Origin: Paguma larvata
Taxonomy: Eukaryota; Chordata; Mammalia; Carnivora; Viverridae
Direction: 5' to 3'
Assembly: GCA_030068075.1 (NCBI GenBank)
Contig: CM057835.1
Span: forward strand, 22,655,957-22,719,956
Length of the DNA stretch: 64,000 nt
How positions within the stretch are numbered: the first letter of the stretch is position 1; each line of letters begins with the position of its first letter. Positions 11,476-22,530 of the stretch are shown in pieces. A program made the translations under genes and the position numbers. Below the pieces are notes generated by a model that was not told where the DNA came from, did no database searches, and worked only from the letters and a program-made list of their open reading frames with translations.

Positions 11476-12055
11476 GGGTTTTTTAATTGTTAAGTATCGA
11501 GAGAAAACCTAAGATCACACTGACTTTCTTGGTACTCCCAGCACAGCATTAATTCACTGAGCTCTATCTTTGTTGTGATGTTACTTCCATGAATATCTGG
11601 TATCTCAGGCCTTCCCATCCATCCATATAAACTCGAACTTTTAGAAAAATACAAATAGTTGATCTATCTCTTTTAAATTGTCTCACGGGTTTTAAATTCA
11701 TTGTTCTGGCCTGTCAAGACCTTCTTGAATCTTGGTTCTGTTTTCCAGGAAACTATCTCATCTTGACCTTTTTTCTATATGAAAATAGGAGAATTATGTC
11801 TTCTGTCTTCATCAAGGCCAAAGGAATCCAGGTTGGCATGGACCCACTAATAGCGCTCTTCATGTACTTTCATTGAGTCAAATGCAAAGGCACTTTGATG
11901 TATATATCACTCAACTTTTATTTCTCCATTTTGTTCACAAAGATATGGCAAACTTTACAAAACATGTGGATGAAATCATTATAAGAGAGTTTTGTGGCAT
12001 CTCCCAAATCAACCAATCTAAGATTTAGATTTTAAAAACCATGAACTCAGAGGCC
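11476..12055. other. Unique non-coding sequence
   Basis: Nothing recognised. It leads into the L1 fragment that follows and may contain more of it in diverged form after about 11930. Confidence 0.35.
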
Positions 12056-12800
12056 ATAAAAGAAAAGTACAATAAATTTGACTACATACTTTTTTTAAAA
12101 TCAGTGTGACAAAAGAAAAAGCCATAAGCAAAGTCAGAGGAAAAATCACAAGCTGGAAAAATATTTGCAACATATGATGAACAAAGGGCAATTTAATTTC
12201 TAAATATCATTCAAATCAATAATAAAAAGTTAAGCAACATATTAAAAATGGACAAAGGATTTAAAGGGGTTCATTAAAAAATATAAATGGTGAATAAACT
12301 TTTGAAACAATGCTTAAGCTTGCTAATGAACAAATGCAAATCAAAACACAAGAATATGATGGATACCCCCTTCCGACTAGATTGACAATTTTTTAAATGC
12401 TAAAACCTAGTAGTGTCAATGATGTGGAAAAGCAAGCATTCTCGTGTTCTGCCCATGTGAGTACAGAGCAACAGAACCACATGGGAGAGTATTTTGCAAT
12501 ATTAAAATGCGTGCACATTTTGAGAAGTTGACCTACAGGAATCTATCTCGTGGATATACTTGGAAATATATACAAAATATGTGTACAACATTGTTTATTG
12601 CATCATTGCTTGCAATAGCAAAGCAAATATAAATAATATCAATGTTTTAAAATACCTATAGGACAGTAAAAGAGATGAAGGAAAGCTATTCAGCCATTAA
12701 AAATAATGAAGTAACTATGGGTGGGAACATGGAAAGATCTCTAAAATATACAATTCATTCCTTTCTAAAGGCAAAGTGCAGAACAGTGGACTTGAGGAAA
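12056..12800 (+). repeat. Ancient L1 (L1M/HAL1-like) ORF2 3' fragment
   Basis: The L1 ORF2 C-terminal landmarks appear in order. They are 'ctggaaaaatatttgcaaca', a 'aaaaatggacaaaggattt' block, 'acaaatgcaaatcaaaaca', 'gatgtggaaaagcaagcatt', 'tgcttgcaatagcaaa' and 'gctattcagccattaaaaat'. Many stops and indels break the frame. It is much more diverged than the carnivore L1 at 53.3 kb. Confidence 0.75.
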
Positions 12801-12942
12801 GAGACAACAATCCTTTTATCTGTAAATTTTCTTTTCTAGAAAAATATAGGAAGCTCTGATGGGCAATAGCAGGGAACTCAGTTACCTTGCTTTCTTCTTT
12901 GTATTTTTTTGTTATTTAAACACAAGGAATGTTTTTAATAGC

Positions 12943-13185
12943 AGAAATAAAAGGGGCACCTGGGTGGTTCAGTCGGTTGAGTGTGTGACTTCGGCTCAGG
13001 TCATGATCTCATGGTTCATGAGTTCAAGTCCTGCGTCGGGCTCTGTGCTGACAGCCCAGAGCCTGGAGCCTGCTTCCAGTTTTGTGTTTCCCTCTCTCTC
13101 TGCTCCTCTCATGCTTGCACTATGTCTTTCTCTCTCAAAAATGAATAAACATTTTTAAAAACTAAAAAATAATAAAGAAATAAAA
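12943..13185 (+). mobile_element. Felid tRNA-Lys SINE with 10 bp target duplication
   Basis: The body starts GGGGCACCTGGGTGGTTCAG at 12953 and has the complete felid order: tRNA-like head, 'gctgacagcccagagcctgg' block, CT-rich tract and AATAAACATTTTTAAAA tail. The target word AGAAATAAAA is found at 12943-12952 and 13176-13185. Confidence 0.95.
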
Positions 13186-13491
13186 CAGCACAGAGTCTAT
13201 TTGGTGTATTTGAGTGTTACAAATACACTCTTCTGGCTCTTGATACTCAAGTGTTTTTTCCCCATTAAGTGTTCCTACCCCAACCATCTAATGAAACAGT
13301 CTAGATTTTTGCTAGAGATCAATGCCAAGTTAACCAACTATAGTTTTCAGGATCCATCTAATTCTGATTTTTAAAAACTAGGAAGACTTTATTTGCCAAA
13401 CTACGAGTCTCTATGATTCCTTGTAGCACATTCGGCAGTTTTTTAATGTCATTAAGAACTTTCAATTTCAACATGCTAGAAGAATGTTTCT

Positions 13492-13754
13492 AAAACTTTC
13501 AGGGTCTTGGGGCGCCTGGGTGGCTCAGTTGGTTAAGCGGACAACTTCGGCTCAGGTCAAGATCTCATGGTCTGTGAGTTCGAGCCCTGCATTGGGCTCT
13601 GTGCTGATGGCTCAGAGCCTGGAACCTGCTTCAGATTCTGTGCCTCCCTCTCTCTCTGCCCTTCCCCTGCTCGTGCTCTGTCTCTATGTCTCTCAAGAAT
13701 AAATAAATGTTAAAAAAAAATATTAAAAAAATAAAAAAATAAAACTTACAGGGT
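13492..13754 (+). mobile_element. Felid tRNA-Lys SINE with 13 bp target duplication
   Basis: The body starts at 13509 with GGGGCGCCTGGGTGGCTCAG and is close to the felid consensus through CTCTATGTCTCTCAAGAATAAATAAATG. The flanks read AAAACTTTCAGGG (13492-13504) and AAAACTTACAGGG (13741-13753), one mismatch apart. Confidence 0.95.
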
Positions 13755-13894
13755 TTCAACTCCTTTTCAGAATCTGATGGAAGCCATGGACTACCTTCCT
13801 CCCTTCAAAACATGTACAGTCACAAAAATGTTTGTATTTTATACCAGAGTATTTATACTGACCTACTGAAATCCATCCAGGAAGCCCAGATTAC

Positions 13895-14075
13895 AAATTC
13901 CCATGCATTAGAATCATCTGCAAGGCTTGTTAAAACAGGTTGCAGGGCCCTCAGCCCAGCGTGCCAGATTCAGTAGGTCTAAGGTGGACTCAAGAATTTA
14001 CAAAGGAAAGAAATTCCCAGGGAATTCTGATGCTGCCGGTCTGGGAACCATACTTTGGGAACCACTACTTGAAAA
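13895..14075 (+). mobile_element. MER20 (hAT-Charlie DNA transposon fossil)
   Basis: MER20 consensus phrases occur in order: 'gcattagaatcatctgcaag', 'gcttgttaaaaca', 'cagattcagtaggtct', 'attcccagggaattctgatg', 'ctgccggtctgggaacc' and 'actttgggaaccacta'. It is a non-autonomous element near its full length. The preceding 13755-13890 contains 'gaatctgatggaagccatgg' and may be a second, unassigned old DNA transposon fragment. Confidence 0.85.
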
Positions 14076-14301
14076 TACAATCCATCTGGCCCTGGAGATT
14101 TGAATGTATTTGAAAAGTATAAGGGCATCTTCTTACCCCTCTCTCACTTCACATGGCTTTCACTTTTCTTTAATCATATTTGTTCCTCCCTTTACAATTT
14201 GGCCACTATTTGCCATGATAGGCAACACTGGATATTTTGGTGTCGCCCAGCCCAACATCTGGCTATCGTTGATTCTTCTCCAGTCTTGACAAAATACATC
14301 T

Positions 14302-14549
14302 TAGACTATTCTTTTAAAAAAAAATGTTTTAACATTTATTCATTTTTGAGAGACAGAGAGGGACAGAGCACAGCAGGGGAGGGGCAGAGAAAGAGGGAGA
14401 CACAGAATCTGAAGCAGGCTCCAGGCTCTGAGCTGTCAGCACAGAGCCCGATGCAGGGCTCATACCCATGAACGTGAGATCATGACCTGAGCCGAAGTCG
14501 ATGCTCAACCGACTGACCCCCTGCCACACGCGCCCCATAAACTATTCTT
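14302..14549 (-). mobile_element. Felid tRNA-Lys SINE, minus strand
   Basis: The complement of the felid SINE runs from a T/A-rich tail at about 14314 to the 5' end CGCGCCCC-type block at 14530. Flanking words TAGACTATTCTT (14302-14313) and TAAACTATTCTT (14538-14549) are the target duplication with one mismatch. The 5' end is altered ('ctgaccccctgccacacgc'). Confidence 0.93.
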
Positions 14550-15183
14550 CTTATTGTCAGTGACACTTACCTCACCCACATTCTTTTGTATTTACTTTGG
14601 TGTGTATTTTCCTCCATACTGGAGACAAATTGGGATGAAGGGGATGTATTTCCATCAGAACTCACTAGAGAAAACCTGCACGGCCTATTTTTAGCCTCAC
14701 TGGGATAGATTTTTTAACTTGAACTGCCGCCCCTTAAGGGTCTTAAGGTTTTTGGCTTATTTTCACCTTTCTTCCCGGATCCACGTTTTTCAGAAAGCTA
14801 GAGTATGTGCACAGCTAATCCACAAGTCCAGTGCCTTGGCAGTTGCAGGCTTCATGATCATGTTTTTCCCCAAAGTTTCCTTCTCTCTCTCTAGTGAATC
14901 TCCCACTCTCTGGTTAAAAATTCAGTCAGCCCAGCAGTTCCTTCATCGCCTAGTTTCTCTTCTCAGAGTTGACACATCCTTAATGAGGACCAGTCAAGAA
15001 CCAGCTGTGGAGAACTGGGGGAAAATGTCTGGTGAACATGATTCATGGTCATACCTCTGTGTCCCTGGGACGGTTTTACCGTCTACTTCAGGAAAGCCTC
15101 ACCATATCCTCCGGGGTCCACGTGAGGCTCTCTATAAAATGCTCCACAGGATGCCTGTGAGCGAGCCCAGCTTTCCTATATTT
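14550..15183. other. Unique sequence with an open plus-strand frame
   Basis: A 219-codon frame covers 14719-15378, but its C-terminal third is translated SINE. The remaining part has no recognised domain, so I treat it as a chance frame in non-coding DNA. Confidence 0.45.
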
Positions 15184-15414
15184 AAGAAGAGAGGAAGGTG
15201 GGGGGCGGGGGGTGCCTGGGTGGCTCAGTTGGTTAAGCATCCAACTCTTGATCTTGGCTCAGGTCAGGATCTTGTAGTCTATGCGACCGAGCCCCACATC
15301 AGGCTCTGTGCTGACAGCGAGGGGCCTGCTTGGGATTCTCTCTGTCTCTTTCTCTCTTTCTCAAAAATAAGTAAATAAATGTTAAAAAGAAAAAAAGAAG
15401 AAGAAGAGAGGAAG
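15184..15414 (+). mobile_element. Carnivore tRNA-Lys SINE with 14 bp target duplication
   Basis: The body starts near 15209 (GGGGTGCCTGGGTGGCTCAG) and has a shortened middle: 'gctgacagcgaggggcctgc' goes directly to 'ttgggattctctctgtc'. This is the older 'TTGGGATTCTCTCT' subfamily. The target word AAGAAGAGAGGAAG lies at 15184-15197 and 15401-15414. Confidence 0.94.
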
Positions 15415-15544
15415 TTGGAAGGAAAAGTGTCAGTCAACTGGAAGAGCATGTGGGCCTAGGACCTAAAACATCCAGAGAGCAGACCTGAGCCTGCGAGGAG
15501 GGTCTATCTACAGACATAACCCTGGGCTCTTTCTTCATCCAGGC

Positions 15545-16050
15545 TGCATAGTTTCTGGTTGCTACAGTAACAAACGACCACAGACTTGGGCACTTCCAAC
15601 AACACAAATTAATTATCATTCTAGAAGTCAAACATTTTTTTTTAAATCAAAGTGTTAGCAGGGCTGAATTCCTTCTGGAAGCTTCAGGAGGAAATCATTG
15701 CCTTACCTCTTCCAGCTTCTAGAGGCCTCCCCCATTTCCTGGCTCATGGCCCCCTCTTCACATCACTCTGACCCCTGCTTCCATCGTGACATCCCCTCCT
15801 CTGCCTTCGAGCCCCGGCTTCCCTCTTCTATGACAAGACCGGGCACATTCAGGGTGGTATGGCTCTAGACCTCTTAGAAGGACCTTTATGACTACACTGG
15901 ACCCACATAGAAAAATCCAAGCTAATCTTCCCCAAAATCCTTAATTACATCTGCAAAGTCTCCCTTGCCATCCAAATTAACATATTCACAGGGCCAGGGA
16001 TTCGGACATGGACCTCTTTGGAGGACCATTATTCAGCCTACCGCAAGGCC
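15545..16050 (-). mobile_element. MLT1-type (ERVL-MaLR) solo LTR
   Basis: The plus strand is the complement of an MLT1/MST-like LTR. It starts 'gttgctacagtaacaaacga' and 'ccacagacttgggcactt', has 'tcttccagcttctagaggc' in the middle, and ends with 'cctttatgactacactggac', 'acatctgcaaagtctccctt', 'attaacatattcacaggg' and 'attattcagcctacc'. It is an old LTR of a retrovirus-like transposon. No internal coding region is present. Confidence 0.8.
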
Positions 16051-17228
16051 CCAAGTGAAACACAGATATGAATTCAAATTTAATGAATTTTGGTTTCCCC
16101 AGAGTTTTTAAGTCATCGCAAGAATGTTGCCTGAGAGGTCCAAATTCTGCATAATATCATTATTATTGTTGTCAGTTTTTATTAAAAGAGAAAAACCATC
16201 CGCATCAGAGAGGAGAAATATAAGAACTAATAACTGCTCCCGGCCCCCAAAAAAGAGACAAATGTATTAAACTTCACTGTACCAAACATCACCCCCCCTG
16301 CCCCGCCCATTACCACCATCCTAACCTCCTGTTGATGAGCAATCTCTGTTTAATTTAAATCGAGAGCCCACTGGGAACACAAAAGTGGGGGGCAGTGGGG
16401 AGCTAATTCTGTTCTCTGACAACACTCGCTGCTCTCAATGGTGCAAAATTGATGTTAAAAATAATAATGCTAATAGTAATTATTCCTGCATGCCATGTTC
16501 AGCACAGGTTACACCATCACCCGGAATGAAATAATAAGCAGATATACAACCCCATACTGGAAAGTGCAATCATCAGAAAAGTGGCTTGGAACCAGAAGAA
16601 GAGAATAGAATATGGTCTCCTGTTGGGTTATTCAAGCCTGTGGAGCCCTAACAGCCCTACCAAGAATTGCTGCTGTTGGTCTGGCTGGGAAAAGAGGCAA
16701 AGAGAGGCAGCTATTAAGTCCCCACCCTGTGGCCCTTACTGCGGGCACCATGAACAGTTATGGTTCATGTCACAGGGGCACCCAAGGAATCCCCGTCTCC
16801 CCCAAGTAGTTTGAACAAGGCTGCCAAAGGGTGGTGAAAAGCTCTGCCCACCCTCCCCAGGACAATCACTCGCTTCCAGGCAGCAGGATTTAATAGCTCC
16901 CAGAATGTCTTTGGAAAGTGATTCCTCTAAGAACGGACCATTGTTGGCAGTACATGAGGTGGCCTTGACTTTGCATGCTAGCTCCCGTTACAGCGTGAAA
17001 AGAAAGCATGTATTCAGAGCAGCGGAGGGCTCAGTAACATGAAACTGAACAGCCTATGCCAAGAACAATAGCGAGGTCAGAGCTGGCACAGTGAGCTTCC
17101 TGCCTGAGGGAGCATCTAAAAAGCTCTCTCCGGCCCAGGTCAGAGGCAGTAGCCCTGCTAAGGACACTGCTTTTGATGTGTAACCTTGACAGTGAGACTT
17201 TGCATCTGTCGCACTAGATTTAGCAATA
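16051..17228. other. Repeat-free tract, candidate conserved non-coding element
   Basis: No repeat family is visible over more than 1.1 kb. Bases 16140-16600 are rich in TAAT/ATTA-type words ('aataataatgctaatagtaa') next to a C-rich stretch (16290-16310). This composition is common in developmental enhancers, but function is inference. The 77-codon frame at 16581-16814 has no recognised domain. Confidence 0.4.
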
Positions 17229-17262
17229 GTTAGATAGTAGTAGTTAGATAGTAGTAGTTAGA
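17229..17262. repeat. 14 bp tandem repeat, 2.4 copies
   Basis: The unit GTTAGATAGTAGTA occurs at 17229-17242 and 17243-17256, followed by a partial third copy (GTTAGA). Confidence 0.9.
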
Positions 17263-17294
17263 AATCCTGAATCGACCTTTCATTGTAAGGTTGG

Positions 17295-17440
17295 CTGCCA
17301 TCTTGAAAGCCTTGTGAAGCTGGGCAGAGTATTTGATCTGTCTATAAATTGGTGATGATGTTGTGAGTTCTACGTGAGATCAAACGCACAGCATACTTAG
17401 TAACGAGATGTGATAAGCCCTCAAGAGGCAAAAGAAACAT
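17295..17440 (+). repeat. Possible MIR fragment
   Basis: The words 'gaagctgggcagagtatttg', 'atctgtctataaattgg' and 'gatgatgttgtgagttctac' follow the spacing of the MIR core with heavy divergence. Low confidence. Confidence 0.3.
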
Positions 17441-17544
17441 TTTAGCTCTGATGTGGTTCCTACTGCCTCATATTCTAATGTGATGACATGTTTCAATTTT
17501 GCCCACTAGTGTTCTTTTAAATAAAAATGTGAGTTCCTACAGTT

Positions 17545-17645
17545 CCCAGGGCTTCATTTTATTAATGGATACATCCCCCAGCACCTAGGACAGTAGAAGG
17601 CACTCAACTGGTGAGAAACAGTTATTTGGTGAATTAATGAGTGGT
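17545..17645 (+). repeat. L2 3' end
   Basis: The block 'ccagcacctaggacagtaga', 'aggcactcaactggtgag' and 'ttatttggtgaattaatgag' matches the L2 terminal sequence ('cccagcacctagcacagtgc', 'gcgctcaataaatatttgt', 'tgaatgaatga') in plus orientation. Confidence 0.7.
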
Positions 17646-19046
17646 CAGAGTAACTGAGAGTGATCAGCCTGAAAAAGAGAAAACAGGCTGGAAATAATGG
17701 TTTATTGCACAAATCAAAAAGGAAGGGCTCTTACTTGGAGAGGGAGAGCCAGCTAATTGTGGGATGTCCAGAGAAAACCAAGATTAGAGATGGAAAGTTA
17801 CAAGGGAATTAATGTGGGGTCCATATAAGGAAGACTTTCCTTAGGATGGGACAGCTGGAGAGTGGGAAGGGCAGTCGTCCTGGGAGGAGGCGCGGGGCTC
17901 TGACTTGAATAACATCCATCAGGGCTGGGGGTCCTGTTTCCTGAGGCTGGGTGGGTGAAATATATACCATCCGAAGCTGAGATTTAACGAGTCTATAACA
18001 GAGGAGAAGCAGCAAGGGGGCATTTATGTCCACTGTTGACGAGCGTAAAGAAAACTATTATGCTACCTTTTCCCTCCTCAATTCCAAACTAACACACACT
18101 GGCACACACAGAGCGAGAGAGTGAGAAGAGAAGCTCTGAGGAGGGTCTGGCCCCTATTTCACTGTAAAGATTAAGGGGGGGAAAAAAAGATGTTCCCATG
18201 GGGGAAATGAGCAATAAAGCCCGAGATGGGCCAGCATCAGGGAGAACAGCGCAGATGTGCCAAAGCCTTAGAAAGAAAGACTCTCCAAGGAGACGAGGCC
18301 TTGGGAAAGCATTGCCCTCTGTATCTGCCAAAGCCGGTCTTCCCCCGTCTGCCAAGGCAGTGCCACTCCCACGGGCCGGGGCTGCCCCAGAAGCCAGGGA
18401 AAGCCAGCCACGAAGGACGTTTGTCCAGACAGATAAGTGATAGCCCGAGGAGTTCTGGCCACCCTCATCCCCACACTAGCCTTGCTGGCTCCCAGGGCCT
18501 GCGCTGTGGGACCAGCTTGCAGGGCTGCGGTCCCAGCCCAGGCAGCACCAACAAGGACTTCAGAGGCCCACCCACAGCCAGAGTTTCCGGGGGCCATCTG
18601 TACACCCCTATTTTCACACACCAGCTCTGAACACTCTGACCTCAGAGCAGGCAGCTTTCTAGGCTGCCTGTAGGTGCTAATTATAGCCAGGCCCCTGTCA
18701 CTGCACTTCCTTTCTCACGAGCCAGGAGCAGAGCTGGGCTGCGTTGTCACACCTGTGCCGGTTACAGCGGTTTCCTATGACTCGTGGTGCCCTTGGCTGT
18801 TACAAGGCAAAGCCGCAGGTGCCGCTAAGCTGCCTCTGACACAAGTCCTCACCTCTTCCTCCCTGCCTCCTCTTTCTTCCTTTCCGCTAATGTTCCCTGC
18901 CCCCATACTCTCTGTCCTCCTCCTTTCCACTCTGCCCCTCTCTAGAAGTTTCCAACTCCCTTCCCTTTGCCTCGCGCTTAGGGGCATCAGAACTCCTGTG
19001 ATATTTTGACATTTTGACCTCTACTTGCAGGATCGCATTTTTGTTT
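17646..19046. other. GC-richer unique tract
   Basis: No repeat family is recognised. Bases 18190-18690 are locally GC-rich with scattered CpGs but far from a CpG island. Overlapping frames on both strands (up to 134 codons) are what GC-rich DNA produces by chance. I see no exon I can defend. Confidence 0.4.
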
Positions 19047-19050
19047 AAGG

Positions 19051-19277
19051 AAAATGATTAAGGGGGCACTTGGGTGGCTCAGTCGGTTAAGCATCTGACT
19101 CTTGATTTTGCTCAAGTCATGATCTCACGTTTCATGAATTCGAGCCCTGCATCGGGCTCTGCCCTGACAGCACAGAGCCCGCTTGGGATTCTGTTCCCCT
19201 CTCTCCCTGCCCCTCCCCTGCTCGCTCTCTATTTCTCTCTCAAAATAAATAAATAAACACTAAAAGAAAAAAAAAGA
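19051..19277 (+). mobile_element. Carnivore SINE, first of a nested pair
   Basis: The body starts at about 19062 (GGGGGCACTTGGGTGGCTCAG, described in full only here by its start) and belongs to the 'cacagagcccgcttgggat' subfamily. It ends in AAATAAATAAATAAACACTAAAAG. Its left target word AAAATGATTA is at 19051-19060. The matching right copy lies beyond the second SINE at 19513-19522. Confidence 0.93.
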
Positions 19278-19522
19278 GGGGCGCCTGGGTGGCTCAGTCA
19301 GTTAAGCGGCCGACTTCGACTCAGGTCACGATCTCACGGTCTGTGAGTTCAAGCCCCACGTCGGGCTCTGTGCTGACAGCTCAGAGCCTGGAGCCTGCTT
19401 CAGATTCCGTGTCTCCCTCTCTCTCTGCCGTTCCCTTGCTCACGCTCTGTCTCTATGTCTCTCAAAAATAAAATAAAATAAAAATGTTTAAAAAAATTTT
19501 TTTTAAAGAAACAAAATGATTA
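19278..19522 (+). mobile_element. Felid tRNA-Lys SINE inserted in the tail of the previous SINE
   Basis: A near-consensus younger felid SINE (GGGGCGCCTGGGTGGCTCAG head, 'gctgacagctcagagcctgg' body, AAAATAAAATAAAAATG tail). It sits directly in the A-rich tail of the SINE at 19062. The pair is enclosed by one AAAATGATTA duplication (19051-19060, 19513-19522) belonging to the first insertion. The second element's own duplication is only an A-rich AAAGAAA word. Confidence 0.93.
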
Positions 19523-19929
19523 TGTACCTGGTGTGTGCCAGGCACTGGGCACCTCCATACTATGTGTGTCCAGAATCTCTCAAAATGGATGTCACTCATG
19601 TTCTCCGTCTTTCTAGAAGAGTCTCTCAAAATTTGATAGGATACTTATGGGCTGGAGCCCTCACTCTCTCACCTTCTCGGGTACTTTGCTCCAGCAGTCA
19701 CCTCCTCTCCCTCATGGATCTTCAACCTCTCCCTCTTCGTGATCCTTCCAATCAACCTACAAAAATATCCTAGGCTCCCCCTTGAAAAAGGCAGAGCATC
19801 CTGTATCCCACCTCTGTCTTGAGCTATCAGTCCATGCCTCTGTCACATTTCACAGAAAGCGTCTCGGGAGAGCAAACCATGGGATCTCCACTCCCTCACT
19901 TCCCACTAGCCCGTCCACCTACTACCTTG
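19523..19929. other. Unique or highly diverged sequence
   Basis: Pyrimidine-rich DNA that could be a further 5' extension of the L2 that follows. I cannot place it in the L2 consensus with confidence. Confidence 0.35.
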
Positions 19930-20760
19930 GCCTTCTCACCCACTTCGTTTGGTTGCAACCACATTTACCAAATCACAGATGACCTCCATGATGCCAATTT
20001 CAATATTCCTTCTTTGTACTCATCTTGCTCAAACCTCTCAACAGCTGTTGTGGACAGCCCCTCCCCCTCCTAGAAACTCTTTCGTTCCTTAAATTCTGTG
20101 AGCCCACATGCTTGCCCACTTCTCTACCCAAGCTCTAAACAAAGGACCCTCTCAAAGCTCATTCCTGGGGATTTTCCTCTTCTCTTTCTTTTAAAACGAT
20201 CTCATCTATTCTTGCGGCTTTAAGTTACCTTCTAGCCACCTTTTCAATAGAGAGGTACAGCGCCAATCTCTCTACTGAGCCCCATGTCAACATCAATAGG
20301 TATCTCAAAAGTATCCCATCTAAATCATGATTGTCCAAGTTCCTTTCCAAATCTCTTCAGAAGTGTCCACTCTCTCAGGAGACAGCAGTTCCACTCAGCC
20401 ATTGACTTGAGGCATAAACCTAGGCCCCCCTCTCCTTCACTCCCCACCAGTATCTAACTCATCATCAAGTCCTTTTTGCTCAGCCTCCACAATATCGTCC
20501 ATGGCCTCCCCTCTAAACTAAGACACCTTCCTCTCCATGAAGACAAATGTAATACACATTCTCTTGTTCCATCTTGCCAGCCTCTAAGCCATTCTTCACA
20601 CACGCACACACAGAGGAATCCTTGTAACACATTTGTCTAAGCATGTTACTCCTGTTTACAGCCCTCCAGTGACTTACCATGTTCCTAAAACAGAACTTGA
20701 CACATAGTAAGAGCTCAGTAAATAGTCGCTGAATGAATGAATAAATGAATACCCAGCCAG
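19930..20760 (+). repeat. L2 LINE ORF2 3' half and tail
   Basis: The L2 (CR1-clade) landmarks run in order: 'gatgacctccatgatgccaa', 'ctcatcttgctcaaacctct', 'ctcctagaaactctttc', 'gggattttcctcttctcttt', 'aataggtatctcaaaagtat', 'taactcatcatcaagtcct', 'aggaatccttgtaacacatt', 'catgttactcctgtttacag', 'ccctccagtgacttacc' and the terminal 'agtaagagctcagtaaata'. It is roughly 800 bp of an ancient LINE, frame destroyed by stops and indels. Confidence 0.8.
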
Positions 20761-20869
20761 GTTCGTATGACCAAAACATAAGAATGGATGATTTTCAGTT
20801 GCCAAAGAGATTTGCTTTTGTTGCTCTTTACGACTGGTTCACATTTGATAATTATTTGATGGATAAACA

Positions 20870-21025
20870 ATAGTTACCATTTATTACTTGTATCAGGACT
20901 AAACTGTGCAGTTGGGTTTATCCTCCTCCCTTATTTATAGGACAACACAGCTAGTGAGTGCCAGAGTGGGATTTAAGCACAGGACTGCCAGATTCCAGGG
21001 CTCACACTCTCTCTCACATCCCGTC
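20870..21025 (-). repeat. MIR fragment
   Basis: The plus strand carries the complement of the MIR 5' half: 'acacagctagtgagtgccag', 'agtgggatttaagcacagg', 'actgccagattccagggctc' and 'acactctctctcac'. Order and spacing match the consensus 'cacagctagtaagtggcaga'. Confidence 0.8.
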
Positions 21026-21954
21026 ACTCATTCAACAAATGTTTTTGGAGAACCAATTGTACTAGGCACTCTGCAAAGCACTGGGGAATGAGAGCCATGG
21101 TTCTTATCTTTGTATTCTGAGGACCATCCTCTCCTCAAAGGGAATGGATAAATGAATGAACAAAAAAACTAAGTCAACACTTTTAAATGGCCTACCAGAC
21201 ATCAAGTACCATGGAAGACATCAGATATGACAATTATACTACTGAGTCCCTGGCCTAAGAGACTCTGCTTGCCAACCACTTAACAAGTTCTCCTCGACCT
21301 ACCCATTTCTGACTAATCACCTTCTATCCTCCCCCACTTCATCCATCACACCTTCCAATGATAACTAATGCCAATATTGTGCCATCATTACGCTGTTCAC
21401 ATAAAGTGTCCAGACATCAGGTCTAACTGAAAATACTTGTCATCTCTGCCCAAGTCGGCATTACTTATCTTGGCTCATAATCAGAGCTTGTCTTAAACCC
21501 TAACATCATCTGGAGCAACCAGATGTGCTTATGTTTCCAGGTGAGGCTTCGAGGGATGGCATTTGATCTGGTCCTTAATGAATGGATCAGACTGGAACAC
21601 AGGAGTGTGGTGACACTATTCCAGGTAACAGAGAGTGTGAACCATGACCTTTTTTGACCGATAAGAAGAGGAGGAGCGATGGGGGGAAGAGTTATAAGGA
21701 CTATGTAACATGGTGTCCCTGAAGCACTTTTTAAACTATAAAGCTCTGTACCAACCTGCTGGATTACTGTCATTGCTTCAACTATACCTCGAAACTCACC
21801 CCTCTGGGTTAAGGTTTTATTTATTCGATGTCGCATCCCCCGACTCCCAAATCAATTATATCAGAAAGGATGAGCATTTAAAATGCTGGCTCCCAACTTC
21901 AAGTTTCCCGAAGGATTATCTGGTTTTTTTTTGGGGGGGAGGGGCTTTTAAAAG
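21026..21954. other. Unique sequence
   Basis: No confirmed repeat. The opening 21030-21120 ('tactaggcactctgcaaagc') resembles a common old repeat tail but is not assignable. A 123-codon minus-strand frame (21465-21836) has no recognised domain. Confidence 0.35.
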
Positions 21955-22530
21955 TGAAGAAAAACTCACATAACATAAAATTGACTGTTTTAAAGTGGAC
22001 AATCCCATAGCATTTAGTACATTCACAATGTTCTGCAACCACCACCATTATGTAGTTCCAAGATATTGTATCACTTCAAAATAAAACTCTATGTACATTA
22101 AGCATCTACTCTCCATTTATGACTCCTCCAGTCCTTGGCATCCACCAAACTACTTTCTGTCTCCACAGATTTACCTTTTCTGGACATTTCATATAAAGGG
22201 AATCATACAATATATGACCTTATGCGTCTGGCTTCTTTCTAGCATATTGTTTTCAAGGTTCATCCATATTGGAGCATTTATCAATACTTCGCTCATTTTT
22301 ATGGCTGAATAACATTCCATTGTATGGATATACCACAATTGGTTTGACCATGCATCCATTGATAGACATTTGAGTTGTTCTACATTTTAACCATTTTTAA
22401 TGGAACTGCTATAAACATTCATAGACAAGTATCTGTTCGAATCCCTGTTTTCCACTCTTTGGGGTATATTCCTAAGAGTGGGATTGCTGAGTCGTAGGGT
22501 AACACCATGTTCAACCTTCTACTTATCCTC
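21955..22530 (-). repeat. Old L1 3' UTR/ORF2 fragment, antisense
   Basis: The plus strand reads 'aaaactcacataacataaaa', 'ttgactgttttaaagtgg', 'ttctgcaaccaccaccatta', 'tcatataaagggaatcatac', 'ttttatggctgaataacatt', 'ccattgtatggatatacca', 'ctgctataaacattcataga' and 'attcctaagagtgggattgc'. This is the complement of an L1M-type 3' end with the last part of ORF2. It is heavily mutated. Confidence 0.85.

Noticed and set aside
12953..13160. tRNA-Lys gene, suggested by A-box and B-box-like motifs in this and other SINEs
   Set aside because: The motifs belong to SINE heads. The cloverleaf is degenerate and continues into the SINE body, so no true tRNA gene is present.
14719..15378. 219-codon plus-strand frame
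   Set aside because: The last third reads through a SINE (head and CT-rich body), and the first part has no recognised similarity.
15545..16050. Intact endogenous retrovirus
   Set aside because: Only a solo LTR-like sequence is present. There is no second LTR and no gag, pol or env-like frame in the neighbouring DNA.
18190..18690. GC-rich stretch as a CpG-island promoter or exon
   Set aside because: CpG count is modest, frames overlap on both strands, and there is no TATA, Kozak or splice-site arrangement that would support it.
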